Source: Combretum micranthum (lineage: Eukaryota; Streptophyta; Magnoliopsida; Myrtales; Combretaceae). From it: DNA of 64,000 bases. Below, piece by piece: positions 63,412 through 64,000 of the stretch; the stretch's first letter is position 1; each line of letters opens with the position of its first letter. Under the pieces are notes generated by a model. That model did not search any database, was not told where the DNA came from, and worked only from the letters and a program-made list of their open reading frames with translations. A program made the position numbers and the translations under genes. Where the stretch lies: NCBI GenBank assembly GCA_024138025.1, contig JAMXBD010000056.1, positions 62,001 through 126,000 of the forward strand. The letters run 5' to 3'.

Positions 63412-64000
63412 ACTCTCCCTCAAGCTGAGGAATAGATGTCTTCAATTCCCAGCTTGAACAAAAGGTCATGAAAGCTTGAACTATTCAACCCTTTTGTTGG
63501 AACATCAGCTAATTGACACTCTGATGGAACATAGGACATACACACTAACCCTGCTTCCAATTTTTCTTTGATGAAATATCTGTCAATTTCAATATGCTTC
63601 GTCCTATCGTGCTGTATGGGATTATGAACAATATTGATAGCTGACTTGTTGTCGCGATAGAGCTTCATATGACCTTCCCATTTAATTCTTCAAATCATTC
63701 AAGATAATTTTCAGCCAAAGTAATTCACACAATCCTTGAGCCAGAGCTCTGAATTCCGACACAACTGATGACCTTGCCACTACATTTTGCTTCTTGCTCC
63801 TCCATGATACTAGGTTGCCTCCAAGAAAGACACAATACCCTGTGGTTGATATTCTATCCACTAAAGACAACACATATTCAATATCGGCATACGCTTCCAA
63901 AGTAAAAGTATCATTCTTCTTGAACAAGATCCCTTTTCCTGGGTTCCTTGTCAAATAATGCAGCATTCTATAGGCAACTTGAAAGTGAGGTTCTCTTGGA
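63412..64000 (-). pseudogene. Copia RT tail and RNase H, runs off the window
   Basis: Minus-strand reading gives MLHYLTRNPGKGILF, the RNase H strand ADIEYVLSLVDRISTTGYC, LGGNLVSWRSKKQNVVARSS, SEFRALAQGLCELLWLK, then after a frameshift near 63685 KLYRDNKSAINIVHN, DRTKHIEIDRYFIKEKL and ADVPTKGL. The acidic residue usually found in the SS(T/A)EAE motif is changed (SSVVSE), so the enzyme is probably dead. The 5' part lies outside the window. Confidence 0.85.

Noticed and set aside
1..64000. CRISPR array, operon, rRNA or bacterial insertion sequence
   Set aside because: No regularly spaced repeats or prokaryotic gene organisation; the genes are intron-containing plant genes.

Overview
The window is AT-rich nuclear DNA of a flowering plant, almost certainly a eudicot. 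The evidence is GT-AG spliced genes with plant-type proteins (a CYP87 cytochrome P450, a TAD3/ADAT3 homologue, and a HAP2/GCS1 with the long basic, His-rich tail of land plants), plus plant transposons of several kinds. No prokaryotic features, rRNA, convincing tRNA gene or CRISPR array was seen. I cannot name the species.

Layout: 1-33 kb is gene-poor and built largely of repeats. It holds a possible Ty3/gypsy LTR or leader (1-1690), a clean non-autonomous hAT element with a perfect 8-bp target duplication (1825-2577), an LTR-like block (4025-5409), a 4.67-kb solo LTR with a perfect 5-bp target duplication (5422-10094, minus), a diverged second copy of that LTR in opposite orientation (13416-16894, plus), and then small MITE-like repeats, tandem duplications and microsatellites. 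At 33.9-36.5 kb lies a nine-exon CYP87-type P450 (plus), with a TATA box and an 11-bp inverted repeat just upstream. From 36.5 to 45.6 kb is intergenic, including a foldback MULE-like element (43007-43470) with a near-perfect 10-bp target duplication. At 45.9-51.5 kb is a nine-exon TAD3 (plus). Converging on it tail to tail, 387 bp away, are the last seven recognisable exons of HAP2/GCS1 (minus, 51920-60186). A HAP2 intron of more than 4 kb holds a pol-less Ty3/gypsy remnant whose gag core is tandemly repeated. The right end (60.4-64 kb) is a nest of three Ty1/copia fragments in alternating orientation, lying where the 5' half of HAP2 would be expected.

Function: the three genes are unrelated in role. 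The P450 is an ER enzyme of terpenoid/steroid-type metabolism, TAD3 is the non-catalytic partner in tRNA wobble A-to-I editing, and HAP2 is the sperm gamete fusogen. They do not form a gene cluster.

A point for any user: each of the three conserved genes carries at least one small frameshift inside otherwise well-conserved exons with good splice sites. The breaks in the P450 and TAD3 are single-base losses in short homopolymers. This could be assembly indel error or recent decay of the locus, and it needs read-level checking. I found no convincing undescribed biological system; the most unusual structure is the tandem gag-core array at 56.5-57.8 kb.
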